NCBI GenBank assembly: GCA_048264005.1
Contig: JBLXDP010000004.1
Span: forward strand, 186,001-250,000
Direction: 5' to 3'
DNA from: Marinobacterium sp048264005
GTDB lineage: Bacteria > Pseudomonadota > Gammaproteobacteria > Pseudomonadales > Balneatricaceae
DNA length: 64,000 nt
The notes under the pieces: model-generated
What the model was told of the DNA's origin: nothing
The model's input: the letters and a program-made list of their open reading frames with translations, nothing else
Databases searched by the model: none
Position numbers and translations under genes: made by a program
Shown: one piece after another, positions 51,144-59,593 of the stretch
How positions within the stretch are numbered: position 1 is the first letter of the stretch
Layout of the letters: the number at the start of each line of letters is the position of its first letter

Positions 51144-52169
51144 TCAATATTTAATTTTCTTAATATATTCAATAGCTTCTCTTGTGAATGAGTTTTTTGG
51201 CTCAACCTGATGCCAAAAATTCAGTTTACCTATCAATACATCCAAGTAGTTTGGGTCTTTAACTTTATTCTTACTGAGATGCGATGGCAGGCCATACTTC
51301 TTGATCAGAAAAATTTCCGATCTGAGTTCTCTTTTAAACTCTCTAGGCACTTTTAACCTACTACCAGAAACAGATAACCCTGTAACAATTCTTTTTCCTG
51401 GTTTTCGACTAAGGATTGTTTTTTCTGAATTCAAAACAAATCCATAATCTTCAATTATCTCTTGGGTATATTTCAGGAATGACGTGGATATATAATCACC
51501 TGAAAATGTGATATCATCTGCATATCTAGTATAAACAAGATCATGTCGACTAGATAATTTCTCCAATCTATTATCTAGACCAAAAAGTAATATATTGGAA
51601 AGATAAGGGCTTGTCGCAGAACCTTGCGCTAAAAATCCATTCAAGCAACAAATTGACGCCAAATAAAAAGAAACACTATTTGAATAGCCTATTTCAATAA
51701 ATAAATTGATAACCCATGAAATAGGAATTGATGGAAAGAAGTCTTTGATATCAATTTTGAGCAGATTTTTCTTATTCAAATGCTTTGCTGCATTTGTGAA
51801 AATTGACCGCCTAGGAACAAACCCATGCGCAGAAATATGGACAGGTCTCTTAAGTAGAATCTCTCGATATATCCACTCCTGGCAATGGAGGAGAGAAGGA
51901 TAAGGCGCACTTATTTTCCTTAGGCCACCTTTTCTTTTCGGTATAGAAAACTCCCTGTAGTAACTATCAGGTGAGTTAATCATACTTAACAGAATACCTT
52001 TCTTTATCCCCAGCAAGTGAGATAAATGATCAATTTCAAAAATAACAGGAACTTTTTCCAAAGATAACTTTGCAACATAGTCTTGGTATTCTCTAACAAC
52101 ACTATCAGGAAGACCGATATCGCTAAAGTATTCAAGCCATCTTTTTAAATTAATATCCATATCATTCAT
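51144..52169 (-). CDS. Retron reverse transcriptase
   Basis: 341 residues. RT blocks in order: REFSIPKRKGGLRKISAP, SAHGFVPRRSIFTNAAKHL with the retron-specific NAxxH of region X, LLKIDIKDFFPSIP, LAQGSATSPYLSNIL, the catalytic YTRYADDITFSGD and NSEKTILSRKPGKRIVTGL with the VTG of region Y used by retron RTs to recognise their own RNA. No maturase or endonuclease domain, so not a group II intron. It primes from a branching G in the adjacent ncRNA and makes msDNA. The region is AT-rich compared with its flanks. Last gene of the retron operon. Confidence 0.95.
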   Translation of the reverse strand: MNDMDINLKRWLEYFSDIGLPDSVVREYQDYVAKLSLEKVPVIFEIDHLSHLLGIKKGILLSMINSPDSYYREFSIPKRKGGLRKISAPYPSLLHCQEWIYREILLKRPVHISAHGFVPRRSIFTNAAKHLNKKNLLKIDIKDFFPSIPISWVINLFIEIGYSNSVSFYLASICCLNGFLAQGSATSPYLSNILLFGLDNRLEKLSSRHDLVYTRYADDITFSGDYISTSFLKYTQEIIEDYGFVLNSEKTILSRKPGKRIVTGLSVSGSRLKVPREFKRELRSEIFLIKKYGLPSHLSKNKVKDPNYLDVLIGKLNFWHQVEPKNSFTREAIEYIKKIKY

Positions 52170-52179
52170 AAGTAAAAAA

Positions 52180-52393
52180 GCCCACAGAAACTACCTTCTT
52201 TACACCGCTTGCGGTGCGTGTGTTCTAAGACGTGTAAATAATCGTAACGATTATTTACGCGGCTTAGAACCGTGTAGCAATAGTAATTGCGTAGCCCATC
52301 CAAATGATATCGCAGATTCATTTGGGTGGTCACGGTTAACGGGATCCTGATCCCGGGGAGCGACTACACTCCAACGTACTAGCTTCTGTGAGC
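52180..52393 (-). ncRNA. Retron msr-msd non-coding RNA
   Basis: About 214 nt between the winged-helix and RT genes, read leftward. Ends pair as a1/a2: 52393-52380 with 52193-52180, 14 bp including two G-U pairs. The msr part has hairpins CGGGATC/GATCCCG (52340-52355), CCAAATGA/TCATTTGG (52300-52325) and GCAAT/ATTGC (52277-52290), enclosed by GTGTAG/CTACAC (52272-52277 with 52364-52369). The msd part has a long stem: GTTCTAAG/CTTAGAAC (52222-52229 with 52263-52270), a 4/4 internal loop, then 11 bp GTAAATAATCG/CGATTATTTAC, loop TAA. A small hairpin (52203-52216) precedes a2. A G just after a1 is the candidate branch point. Confidence 0.9.
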
Positions 52394-52399
52394 CTGCCC

Positions 52400-52756
52400 T
52401 CAATCTATATCATTATCTAAAGTTTTAAAAGTCTTTTTATCAAGTAAGCTTCTGCGCGGCACATAGAACTCGTTAACCCGCAGTTTAGGCTGCGTGAATT
52501 CCACTGGAACTAATCGCCACGGCCTTTCTTTCCGGTTTTTTATCAAACGGGCAATGACTTCTCGGCCTTCCAGAGTAACCTTAATATTATTTCCTTCCTC
52601 AAACAAAAGGTTCTCATCTGCTAAATTACTAATAGCTTTCGTAAACAAAGACAAACTAGCTTGAGACTTTCGATATAATGTAAATGAATCCGCCTTTCCA
52701 TAAGACTTAACCAAAGCTGAAAGAATCATTTGCTCTAAATCATCCAAGCCCCTCAT
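52400..52756 (-). CDS. Retron-associated winged-helix protein
   Basis: 118 residues. Predicted winged-helix DNA-binding fold: LDDLEQMILSALVKSYGKAD, then SLSLFTKAISNLADENLLFE (recognition helix) and the wing NNIKVTLEGREVIARLI. The C-terminal 45 residues are basic with no recognised domain. Its start overlaps the PRTase-like stop by 4 bp (ATGA) and its stop lies 6 bp before the ncRNA, so all parts are in one operon. In such retrons the small protein likely bridges msDNA and the effector, or represses it. Confidence 0.82.
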   Translation of the reverse strand: MRGLDDLEQMILSALVKSYGKADSFTLYRKSQASLSLFTKAISNLADENLLFEEGNNIKVTLEGREVIARLIKNRKERPWRLVPVEFTQPKLRVNEFYVPRRSLLDKKTFKTLDNDID

Positions 52757-53613
52757 GCATCCCCCATTGCTCTTATTAGTAGAGTCTTTCGTCTACGTTC
52801 ATCTCTATAAAAAGGCCACCAAAATATTGGAAAAACACTATTTGGTGTATTGCCTCTTTCACGGCAGTAAAGGGTTTCAGTTTTTCCATATCCAAGAGAC
52901 GGCATTTCTCTGCCATTAAATCTTTGGCTTAATAGAGCCTCAATATTTTCCATTAGTGCCAACTTATTAGCCACATCGTCAGAAGCATAGTGATCGCTTA
53001 TACCTTTATCGAGCGTAACCAGAGACTCAACATTTATTTCTTTGGACTTTAAATATTCTATTCCAACACTCGATGCTGCAATCACTCGCACTCTTATAGA
53101 GTACTCTGAAATACCAGCATCATGAAATCTACGTCTTATTGTGTTAACACGGCCCTCTGCGGTAGATCCCGAGCCAATAAATTCATCTATTAGTACTATA
53201 TTTTTATGATCATTAGAATTCTTATAAGTATCATATGCTTTGTCATATCTATTCACGTGCCGATATGAACGCCATTCGAGTCTTTCAAAAACCCGTTTTA
53301 GATCATAAAGTAGATATTGAGAACTGTCTGAGCCTCTATCACCTGCCATTGCTACTATTTGAGTAGAACCTTCTGATAAATCCGGGTCCTCAATTATAGA
53401 CAGCGCAAGACTATCTACATGATCAGCATAAGACTTATGATCTAGATAAAAAAATCGAGAGATAAGATCTACAATCATTTCTCGATCTAGATCACTTTTA
53501 CAATCATCAAAAAGCAGCTGTTCCAAGCCCTTTTCTGTAACCCAAGGCTGATCTTTCATTAACTTAAAAGTAATCCGAAATATTTCTCTCGCATCCATAC
53601 CTTGGGAACTCAC
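52753..53613 (-). CDS. Retron effector with phosphoribosyltransferase-like fold
   Basis: 286 residues from GTG 53613 (ATG 53598 is an alternative; neither has a good ribosome site). The N-terminal third is helical (AREIFRITFKLMKDQPWVTE). The centre has IVAMAGDRGSDSSQYLLYDL and KNIVLIDEFIGSGSTAEGRV, the hydrophobic-strand plus D-E-x-x-x-G-S-T loop of the type I phosphoribosyltransferase PRPP site. The C-terminus is basic. As I recall, PRTase-like proteins with winged-helix partners define one published retron class. Its likely role is a toxic nucleotide- or NAD-related activity released upon phage attack; the reaction is not known. Confidence 0.8.
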   Translation of the reverse strand: MSSQGMDAREIFRITFKLMKDQPWVTEKGLEQLLFDDCKSDLDREMIVDLISRFFYLDHKSYADHVDSLALSIIEDPDLSEGSTQIVAMAGDRGSDSSQYLLYDLKRVFERLEWRSYRHVNRYDKAYDTYKNSNDHKNIVLIDEFIGSGSTAEGRVNTIRRRFHDAGISEYSIRVRVIAASSVGIEYLKSKEINVESLVTLDKGISDHYASDDVANKLALMENIEALLSQRFNGREMPSLGYGKTETLYCRERGNTPNSVFPIFWWPFYRDERRRKTLLIRAMGDA

Positions 53614-54125
53614 TATTTTTATTTACTCATACAATCAATCTATAAGGAGATATCATTGAAAGAATGGTAGTATGGGTCTGCATCCATAACATCTGCAAGA
53701 TATTCTACATACGACCACCAAGTTTCTGCCAAATTTTAGATTTAATGCTTAGCCACTAAAGTGCCAGCACAGTTCTCCGCGCTAAAAGCATAATGCACTC
53801 TGAATTGATGGGGCAAGCGCGAACTAATACTATTGAAGTGGTTCGGACTGGTAGCACCTTAGCCTCCCGCCACTGCTCCCAGTTTGTACTCTAAGTTGCT
53901 GCTCTGCTATGACATAAGCACTAACCATTCTAGTGCATATTTCTTTATCTGAGCCTCCGAATAATTGGCTGGTATGTTCCCTGATCCAGGCCGAAGGAGC
54001 ATTGCTCCAATTCCCACCAGCAACGAAGGCCTGATGTCCGCGAGATCTACTATTACGTACAGCAGTCATCACACCCACAACTCAATTACTGCTACCCTAC
54101 CCTTCCCCCACCACTGCGAGCTTTT
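53614..54125. other. Intergenic region upstream of the retron
   Basis: 512 bp with no convincing gene. The first 100 bp must hold the leftward retron promoter. The rest contains an 82-codon minus-strand frame (53830-54078) with RGHQAFVAGGNWSNAPS but no start context; it looks like decayed or chance coding sequence. Confidence 0.5.
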
Positions 54126-54365
54126 GTGATGAATTTCCCAGCCCCCGAACGCAACGCCCTCCTTGCCGTCAAAGGCGTAGGCCCTACCGTTATCAAACGC
54201 TTTGAAGAGATCGGTATCAGTTCCCTCGCTGAACTGGCCACTTACAATGCTGATGAGATCGCCGAACAAGTCGCCTCCATGCTGCGCACCACCTGCTGGA
54301 AAAACAGCCCACAGGCCAAGGCAGCGATTGAAGCGGCTATCGCCCGCGCCAAAGAAGGCTTGTGA
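54126..54365 (+). CDS. Helix-hairpin-helix domain protein
   Basis: 79 residues from GTG 54126 (or ATG 54129). One helix-hairpin-helix DNA-binding motif: LLAVKGVGPTVIKRFEEIGISS, shown here by the KGVGPT hairpin, then LAELATYNADEIAEQVA. Small stand-alone proteins of this type are widespread in marine gammaproteobacteria and have no assigned role. It marks the return to ordinary base composition after the retron. Confidence 0.75.
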   Translation: MMNFPAPERNALLAVKGVGPTVIKRFEEIGISSLAELATYNADEIAEQVASMLRTTCWKNSPQAKAAIEAAIARAKEGL

Positions 54366-54415
54366 AACCAAACGTGTTACATCAACACAACTGAACATCA
54401 GGACAGGCAATACCC

Positions 54416-54844
54416 ATGATCAGACCACGCACGGATCGCGATATTGAAGCCATTCTGGATATTTGGCTGCAGGCATCCATCAAGGCACATGACTTTGTAC
54501 CCGATGAGTTTTGGGAAGCTCAGGTCGAGGATATGCGTACCCTGTATATTCCCGCCTCTGAAACCTTCGTGTTCGAGCTGGATTCGAACGTTGTCGGTTT
54601 TTACTCTTTGCATGAAGACCGCCTGGCCGCGATCTTTGTACTGCCAGAGCTGCAAGGTCAGGGCATCGGCAAGCAGTTGCTGGATCATGCCAAGACACAA
54701 CGGCCAACGCTCAGCCTGTCGGTGTATACCGAGAACGAAGCCAGCTGTTTCTTTTACCTGTCGCAGGGTTTCAAGACGGTCAGCGAACAGATCGATGAGC
54801 ACACCGGCTGTCCTGAATACACTATGATGTTTGGTACTGCATAA
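54416..54844 (+). CDS. GNAT family N-acetyltransferase (YiaC-like)
   Basis: 142 residues. Starts MIRPRTDRDIEAILDIWLQ and has acetyl-CoA loop FVLPELQGQGIGKQLLDHA, then SVYTENEASCFFYLSQGF, the arrangement of the RimI/YiaC group that includes lysine acetyltransferases. AGGACAGG region upstream gives a modest ribosome site. Substrate unknown. Confidence 0.84.
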   Translation: MIRPRTDRDIEAILDIWLQASIKAHDFVPDEFWEAQVEDMRTLYIPASETFVFELDSNVVGFYSLHEDRLAAIFVLPELQGQGIGKQLLDHAKTQRPTLSLSVYTENEASCFFYLSQGFKTVSEQIDEHTGCPEYTMMFGTA

Positions 54845-54862
54845 CCATCAAAGGACGACACT

Positions 54863-55258
54863 ATGCCAAGACGGCTCACGCAAACCAAACCCGGCACCCA
54901 TCAGGCGATGAAGAACACCTCCTATGAAAGCATGGTGGTGAGCTGGCTGATGCAGGATGGATGGCAGGTGTTCCTGCCGATTCTGGACCATGGGCACCAG
55001 ACCGATATTCTGATTTCAGACGGACCGAGCTACTACCGCATTCAGGTGAAGACCGTTGAAGCCAGTGGCGAGTACCATGTGGTGCATAACGCCTGGCAAG
55101 GCAGCAATGTGGATGTGGTGGTGTACTTTGCCCGCAATTCCAACTGGGGTGTTGTTGCCCCCGCCTTTGAAGATGAGACTCGCCCGCTGAACCACCCGGA
55201 GCACCGCAAGTTCACGCAGGACCGCAAGGAGTTCCTGCGCGAGTTTCATCAGCTTTAA
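54863..55258 (+). CDS. PD-(D/E)XK-like endonuclease domain protein
   Basis: 131 residues. GHQTDILISDGPSYYRIQVKT gives the Asp...Gln-x-Lys core of a PD-(D/E)XK nuclease fold (here split: TDILI and IQVKT), and MKNTSYESMVVSWLMQDGW is the typical helix before it. It matches the group I intron endonuclease-like family often found as small orphan genes. It is 18 bp after the acetyltransferase gene. Whether it is an active nuclease is unknown; no intron is seen nearby. Confidence 0.72.
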   Translation: MPRRLTQTKPGTHQAMKNTSYESMVVSWLMQDGWQVFLPILDHGHQTDILISDGPSYYRIQVKTVEASGEYHVVHNAWQGSNVDVVVYFARNSNWGVVAPAFEDETRPLNHPEHRKFTQDRKEFLREFHQL

Positions 55259-55284
55259 ACCTATCGACTCAACAGGACGCCCCC

Positions 55285-55683
55285 ATGAAAGGAAGCTGTT
55301 TGTGCAAAGCCGTGGAATATGAAATCACGGCGCTGGATATGCCAATTGTATTTTGTCACTGCGACACCTGCCGCAAGGCCCACGCTGCTCCCTTTGCAGC
55401 AACGGCAGGCGTAATGCGCGAACACTTCCGCTGGGTGAAAGGCGAAGACAGGCTCTCAAGCTTTGAATCCAGCCCCGGCAAACTGCGCCACTTCTGCTCA
55501 GGCTGCGGTACTCATCTGGTTGCCGAGCGCCCTGCTCAGCCTCATGTCATCCTGCGTGTCGCGACCCTGGATGAAGATCCGGGTATGAAGCCTGTCGCGC
55601 ATATCTGGGCCAGCCATGATGTTGAGTGGATGGAGTATGAGGGTATGCCTGTGTATCAGGAATGGCAGGAAGAAAAAGGCTAA
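55285..55683 (+). CDS. GFA/CENP-V family zinc protein
   Basis: 132 residues with the three zinc-binding Cys groups of the glutathione-dependent formaldehyde-activating (GFA) family: GSCLCKAVEYEI, FCHCDTCRKAH and FCSGCGTHL. Length is normal. Members are called S-(hydroxymethyl)glutathione synthases, but most are uncharacterised, so the activity is uncertain. CAGGACG is a weak ribosome site. Confidence 0.85.
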   Translation: MKGSCLCKAVEYEITALDMPIVFCHCDTCRKAHAAPFAATAGVMREHFRWVKGEDRLSSFESSPGKLRHFCSGCGTHLVAERPAQPHVILRVATLDEDPGMKPVAHIWASHDVEWMEYEGMPVYQEWQEEKG

Positions 55684-55701
55684 ATACCTCTTCAGAAACC
55701 A

Positions 55702-55728
55702 AAACCGGCGCCACAAGGGCACCGGTTT
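55702..55728. terminator. Hairpin between convergent GFA and codB genes
   Basis: Stem AAACCGG-x-GCC/GGC-x-CCGGTTT (55702-55712 with 55718-55728), one mismatch. Short T-rich flank in the minus direction. Likely serves codB. Confidence 0.6.
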
Positions 55729-55752
55729 CTAAGGCTTAAAGTGAGGACTTGC

Positions 55753-57054
55753 TTACCCCGCCGTCACCTTCTCCTTGTTCAAATCCGCCGCATACATCAC
55801 ACGGTAGAGCACCACATACGCCAGCATGGCGGTGAAGATCGCATTCAGCGGTGCGATGCTCAGCAGGCCGGTATCCGGTGATGCGAATGACACACCAATC
55901 GCCAGAGCCCAGGCGATCATGGCGGCCCAGTTGATCTCCTTGAACTGATGCTCATCCGGCTTGGCGTAGTTGGCTTTGCAGCGCAGGTAGAAGTCGCCGA
56001 TGATCACGCCGCCAATCGGTGGCAGGGAGACGCTGAGGAAGACCAGCCAGCCGACGAAGTTGTTGTAGAGGAAGTCCGCCAGAATGGTGCCCACGGCACC
56101 GGCAACAATAACCAGATGCACGCGCTTGAAGCCGGTAATGTTCGCCAGACCCAGACTGGAGGCGTATAGGGCGTTATCGTTGGTGGTCCAGATGTTCAGC
56201 ACCAGCAGCGCGATACCGGCACCCAGCAGACCCTGTTGCGCCAGCACTTCGGCAATATCAGACATGCCGGTCGCAGCAGAACCAACAGCACCGAAGATGA
56301 ACATCAAGCTGTTACCGAAGGTGAAACCGATGACGGTGGCCCAGACACCGATTTTGCGGGTACGGGCGTAGCGCACAAAGTCGGGCGTCAGGGTGGCGCC
56401 ACTGATGAAGGAGCCCACCGCCAGCGAGATGCCCATAGCGAAGGTGAGCGTTTCGGTCGGTGTCAGGGACAACAGGGTATCCATGCCGCCTTGGGTATCC
56501 GAGATAGCGGTATATACGGACATGCAGCCCAGCACCAGAATGGCCGGAACGGCAATGGCGCTGAGCCATTCAATCGCCTTGAAGCCGATCACCACGGTGT
56601 AGGTCATGAGAATACCGCCACCGATAATCAGCGGCAGGTTGGGCACATCGAGGAATTTGTTGATCGGGTAGGCAAACATGGCCACACCCACACCGAACCA
56701 GCCGATCTGGGTAATGGCCAGCATGGTCGACGGCAGCTTGGAGCCGATACGGCCAAAGGCGTAGCGCGCCAGAATGTGTGTGGACAGGTTGGTTTTGGCC
56801 GCGGCGTAACCGAGCAGCGCACCGTACACACCCAGAATCAGGTTACCGCCCAACACGATGATGAACAGGTCCGGCCAGAGTTTGAAGCCCTGACCCAGGG
56901 TTCCCCCCGTCCACATGCTGGCAGCAAAAAAGGTAAAGCCGAGCATGACCGCCGACATGGAGAAGAGGCCACGGCGGGCGCTTTCAGGTACCGGCGCCAG
57001 CGCATAATCGTCATGGGCGGCGGCGAAGTTTTGTTCGCGTTGTTGTTCAGACAT
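55753..57054 (-). CDS. codB: Cytosine permease
   Basis: 433 residues, about twelve membrane spans, NCS1 family. Characteristic segments are GLFSMSAVMLGFTFFAASMWTGG within the first span, IGSKLPSTMLAITQIGWFGVG and NIWTTNDNALYASSLGLANI. The sequence follows E. coli CodB closely. AAGGA precedes the start. It lies 46 bp after codA on the same strand, so transport and deamination are co-expressed, in the opposite order to E. coli codBA. Confidence 0.93.
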   Translation of the reverse strand: MSEQQREQNFAAAHDDYALAPVPESARRGLFSMSAVMLGFTFFAASMWTGGTLGQGFKLWPDLFIIVLGGNLILGVYGALLGYAAAKTNLSTHILARYAFGRIGSKLPSTMLAITQIGWFGVGVAMFAYPINKFLDVPNLPLIIGGGILMTYTVVIGFKAIEWLSAIAVPAILVLGCMSVYTAISDTQGGMDTLLSLTPTETLTFAMGISLAVGSFISGATLTPDFVRYARTRKIGVWATVIGFTFGNSLMFIFGAVGSAATGMSDIAEVLAQQGLLGAGIALLVLNIWTTNDNALYASSLGLANITGFKRVHLVIVAGAVGTILADFLYNNFVGWLVFLSVSLPPIGGVIIGDFYLRCKANYAKPDEHQFKEINWAAMIAWALAIGVSFASPDTGLLSIAPLNAIFTAMLAYVVLYRVMYAADLNKEKVTAG

Positions 57055-57100
57055 TGTCGTGTTCCTTTATATTTTTAAGGTCAACACATCGACCGAATAC

Positions 57101-58381
57101 TCAGAAGAGGCCTTTCGAGAAGCTGACGCGCTCCTCCCCTGCTCCCAGAGAGATGAAATGTTCCTGTTCAGGTGTGCGAGCGATCACTTCGCCGCCACGT
57201 ACCACGTACAAGCGGCTGGGCTTGAGCTGAAGGGCTTCGATGGGGCTGGTTGCCTGCAGGATTACGAAATCGGCATTGCAGCCCGGCGCCAGTCCGTAGC
57301 CTTCCAGCCCCATAATTCGGGCCGGGTTCTCGGTAACGGCAGCAAAGGCCTGACGCATCTGATCCAGTCCGGTCATCTGCCCCACATGCAGGCCCATGGA
57401 GGCCACTTCGAGCATGTCGTGGCTGCCCAGGCTGTACCAGGGGTCCATCACGCAGTCATGACCAAAGGCCACGTTGATACCGGCTTTCATCATCTCCGGC
57501 ACGCGGGTCATGCCACGGCGTTTGGGGTAGGTATCGTGACGCCCCTGCAGGGTGATATTGATCAGCGGATTGGCGATCACATGCACGCCCGCTTCGCGGA
57601 TCAGCGGAATCAGTTTGCTGACGTAATAGTTGTCCATGGAATGCATGGAGGTGAGGTGCGAACCGGTGACGCGGCCCTGCATACCCAAACGCTGAGTCTC
57701 GTAGGCCAGGGATTCGATATGACGTGAATGAGGGTCGTCGCTCTCATCGCAGTGCATATCCACCCGCAGGCCGCGCTTCGCAGCCAGTTCACAGAGTGCA
57801 CGCGTCGCTTCGGCACCTTCGGCCATGGTGCGTTCGAAATGGGGAATGCCCCCCACCAGATCCACGCCCATATCCAGTGCGCGAATCAGGTTTTCATGGG
57901 CGCGGGAATAACGCAGATAGCCATCCTGCGGGAAGGCCACCAGCTGGAGATCCAGATAGGGCTTCATCTCCTCTCGCACTTCCAGCAACGCCTGCACTGC
58001 CAGCAGCTGGTCATCGCTGATATCCACATGGCTGCGAATCGCCAGCACACCACGCGAGATCGACAGCCGGCACATCTCCAGCGCACGCTGCTTAATCGAG
58101 TCAACGGTCAGGCTGGGCTTCAATTCCCCCCACACCTGAATCCCCTCCAGCAAGGTACCACTCTGGTTCAGGCGCGGTTGACCCAGGCTGAGCGCCGCAT
58201 CCATATGGAAGTGACTGTCCACAAACGGCGGCGTCGCGAGATAGCCGCGTCCATCGATTTCCCTGCGGGCCGGCGCCTGAATAGCGCTGTCGACCTGCAC
58301 AATTGTTCCATCCTTAACCGCAATATCCATTCCGCTGCGCCCATCGGGCAGCGCGACATTGCGTACCAGCATATCGAGCAT
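57101..58381 (-). CDS. codA: Cytosine deaminase
   Basis: 426 residues from ATG 58381, with AGGAG 6 bp upstream. Amidohydrolase metal site: FVDSHFHMDAALS (HxH), DMHCDESDDPHSRH (His plus catalytic Glu region) and NVAFGHDCVMDPWYSLG (Asp). It converts cytosine to uracil and ammonia. First gene of codA-codB. The product uracil links to pyrimidine catabolism hinted at by RutR-like sites and an mmsA-type gene further right. Confidence 0.94.
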   Translation of the reverse strand: MLDMLVRNVALPDGRSGMDIAVKDGTIVQVDSAIQAPARREIDGRGYLATPPFVDSHFHMDAALSLGQPRLNQSGTLLEGIQVWGELKPSLTVDSIKQRALEMCRLSISRGVLAIRSHVDISDDQLLAVQALLEVREEMKPYLDLQLVAFPQDGYLRYSRAHENLIRALDMGVDLVGGIPHFERTMAEGAEATRALCELAAKRGLRVDMHCDESDDPHSRHIESLAYETQRLGMQGRVTGSHLTSMHSMDNYYVSKLIPLIREAGVHVIANPLINITLQGRHDTYPKRRGMTRVPEMMKAGINVAFGHDCVMDPWYSLGSHDMLEVASMGLHVGQMTGLDQMRQAFAAVTENPARIMGLEGYGLAPGCNADFVILQATSPIEALQLKPSRLYVVRGGEVIARTPEQEHFISLGAGEERVSFSKGLF

Positions 58382-58831
58382 GGTTAGCTCCTGATTTTCG
58401 AACTTGTCAGTCAGGCACAGAAAACCCTTTGGCCACCCAATGTCAGGCACACATTAACGATGCCAAACAAAGAGACCCGTGGTATTCAGGTGCCGCGTTT
58501 AACGAACGGAAAATGCAGGAGCCCCAATAGGGACAAAGGCAAAAACTTTGGTTTGCTTGAGGTTATACAGATAAATGGAGGATAAAACGGGAGGGGTATT
58601 AGTACGGCAAAACGGATGACTTAACCAGGCTTTCAGTGTCGCTACCAGCAACAGGCCACGCTTCAATTGGCGCAATAATGCCAATATCAGCAGAGGCCGC
58701 CCGGTTGGGGCAGCCAGCAGCGTTACAACTGTTGAACGGCTGGTGTAGCGTCGAATCATCCGGCTTGCTCTTATTAATGACGAGCTAATTAAGCTTCGCT
58801 AAACATTGGTAAGGTTACTATTGGAAATCAT
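58382..58831. other. Intergenic region upstream of codA
   Basis: 450 bp without a supported gene. It should contain the leftward codA promoter. An 86-codon minus-strand frame (58499-58759) has no family resemblance or ribosome site and is discounted. No RutR-like dyad seen. Confidence 0.5.
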
Positions 58832-59566
58832 TTATGGAAGGGCTTTCATAAATTTATTTGGATCATACTCTTCAATGCCACCATTTCTGACAATTCGCGA
58901 TTTGTTCATATATTCTTCTTTAACTAGATAAACTTTGTTTCCGACCTCTGCCCCCAGAAGCCCGCCTGCACCGCCGCCAACAACGCCACAAGCTAAAAGC
59001 CCCCACCCTGAGGTAGCAATGCCGAATGCAATACATATCCCTACACCAGCACCACCGCCAATGGTACCACCGGCAACACCACCAACCTCTTCATACAACA
59101 TCTGCTCTAACTTTTCTTCAGGAGCTGTCAAAAGCATATAGGCTGTTGCAGATATAGAGACAAAAACAATTGCTCTTCCTCCATTTTTTAAGAAAGTCGC
59201 TCCTTTAACAGCCGCATCACTTATGGCTTCATTAGGCTTAACTGCACTTTTAAGTAGTTCATCGTGTACTGAATTTTTATCAAAACCTTGATTGAGTTTC
59301 CTTTTCTCAAGGTTGGAGTAGTTTCTGCCACCAAGTCCGTATTTTATATTATCACGCAAATCTAGAATTATTTTAGACTCTATACCCTGTTTTCGCCTCA
59401 TTAAGCTAGCAATTCGGGTTCTTTCATTGACTGCCCAGCGAGCTAACTCCTTTGAAGATAGACCAAGCTCTACTTTTTTCTTGAGATCTCTCTCAAACTG
59501 TTCAATTAAACTTTTATATTCAGTACGAATTTGAGGAATAGTTTTACCCTGTGCTGATATTTTCAT
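58832..59566 (-). CDS. Glycine-zipper membrane protein, possible pore-forming effector
   Basis: 244 residues from ATG 59566 (GGGAG upstream). The N-terminal part is basic and helical (IRTEYKSLIEQFERDLKKK, RWAVNERTRIASLMRRKQGI). A first membrane segment (AIVFVSISATAYMLL) is followed by TAPEEKLEQMLYEEVGG and a long Gly-zipper hairpin (VAGGTIGGGAGVGI ... GLLACGVVGGGAGGLLGAEVG). This architecture recalls glycine-zipper type VI secretion or contact-dependent pore-forming effectors, but no secretion gene is nearby. AT-rich, so probably acquired. The frame continues upstream through an in-frame TGA (59594-59596) to an ATG at 59674. Confidence 0.7.
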   Translation of the reverse strand: MKISAQGKTIPQIRTEYKSLIEQFERDLKKKVELGLSSKELARWAVNERTRIASLMRRKQGIESKIILDLRDNIKYGLGGRNYSNLEKRKLNQGFDKNSVHDELLKSAVKPNEAISDAAVKGATFLKNGGRAIVFVSISATAYMLLTAPEEKLEQMLYEEVGGVAGGTIGGGAGVGICIAFGIATSGWGLLACGVVGGGAGGLLGAEVGNKVYLVKEEYMNKSRIVRNGGIEEYDPNKFMKALP

Positions 59567-59593
59567 ACCAGCTCCCGAATTTCCAGCTGCTAT

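Noticed and set aside
51144..52169. RT as part of a group II intron or DGR
   Set aside because: No maturase X/endonuclease domain, no intron domain V hairpin, and the NAxxH, VTG and msr-msd signals fit a retron.
53830..54078. Minus-strand fragment with RGHQAFVAGGNW, reminiscent of diversity-generating retroelement variable proteins
   Set aside because: Only one short motif matches, the frame lacks a start context, there is no template repeat nearby, and the adjacent RT has retron rather than DGR features.
58499..58759. 86-codon minus-strand open frame
   Set aside because: No ribosome site, no family likeness, low-quality composition; treated as non-coding.
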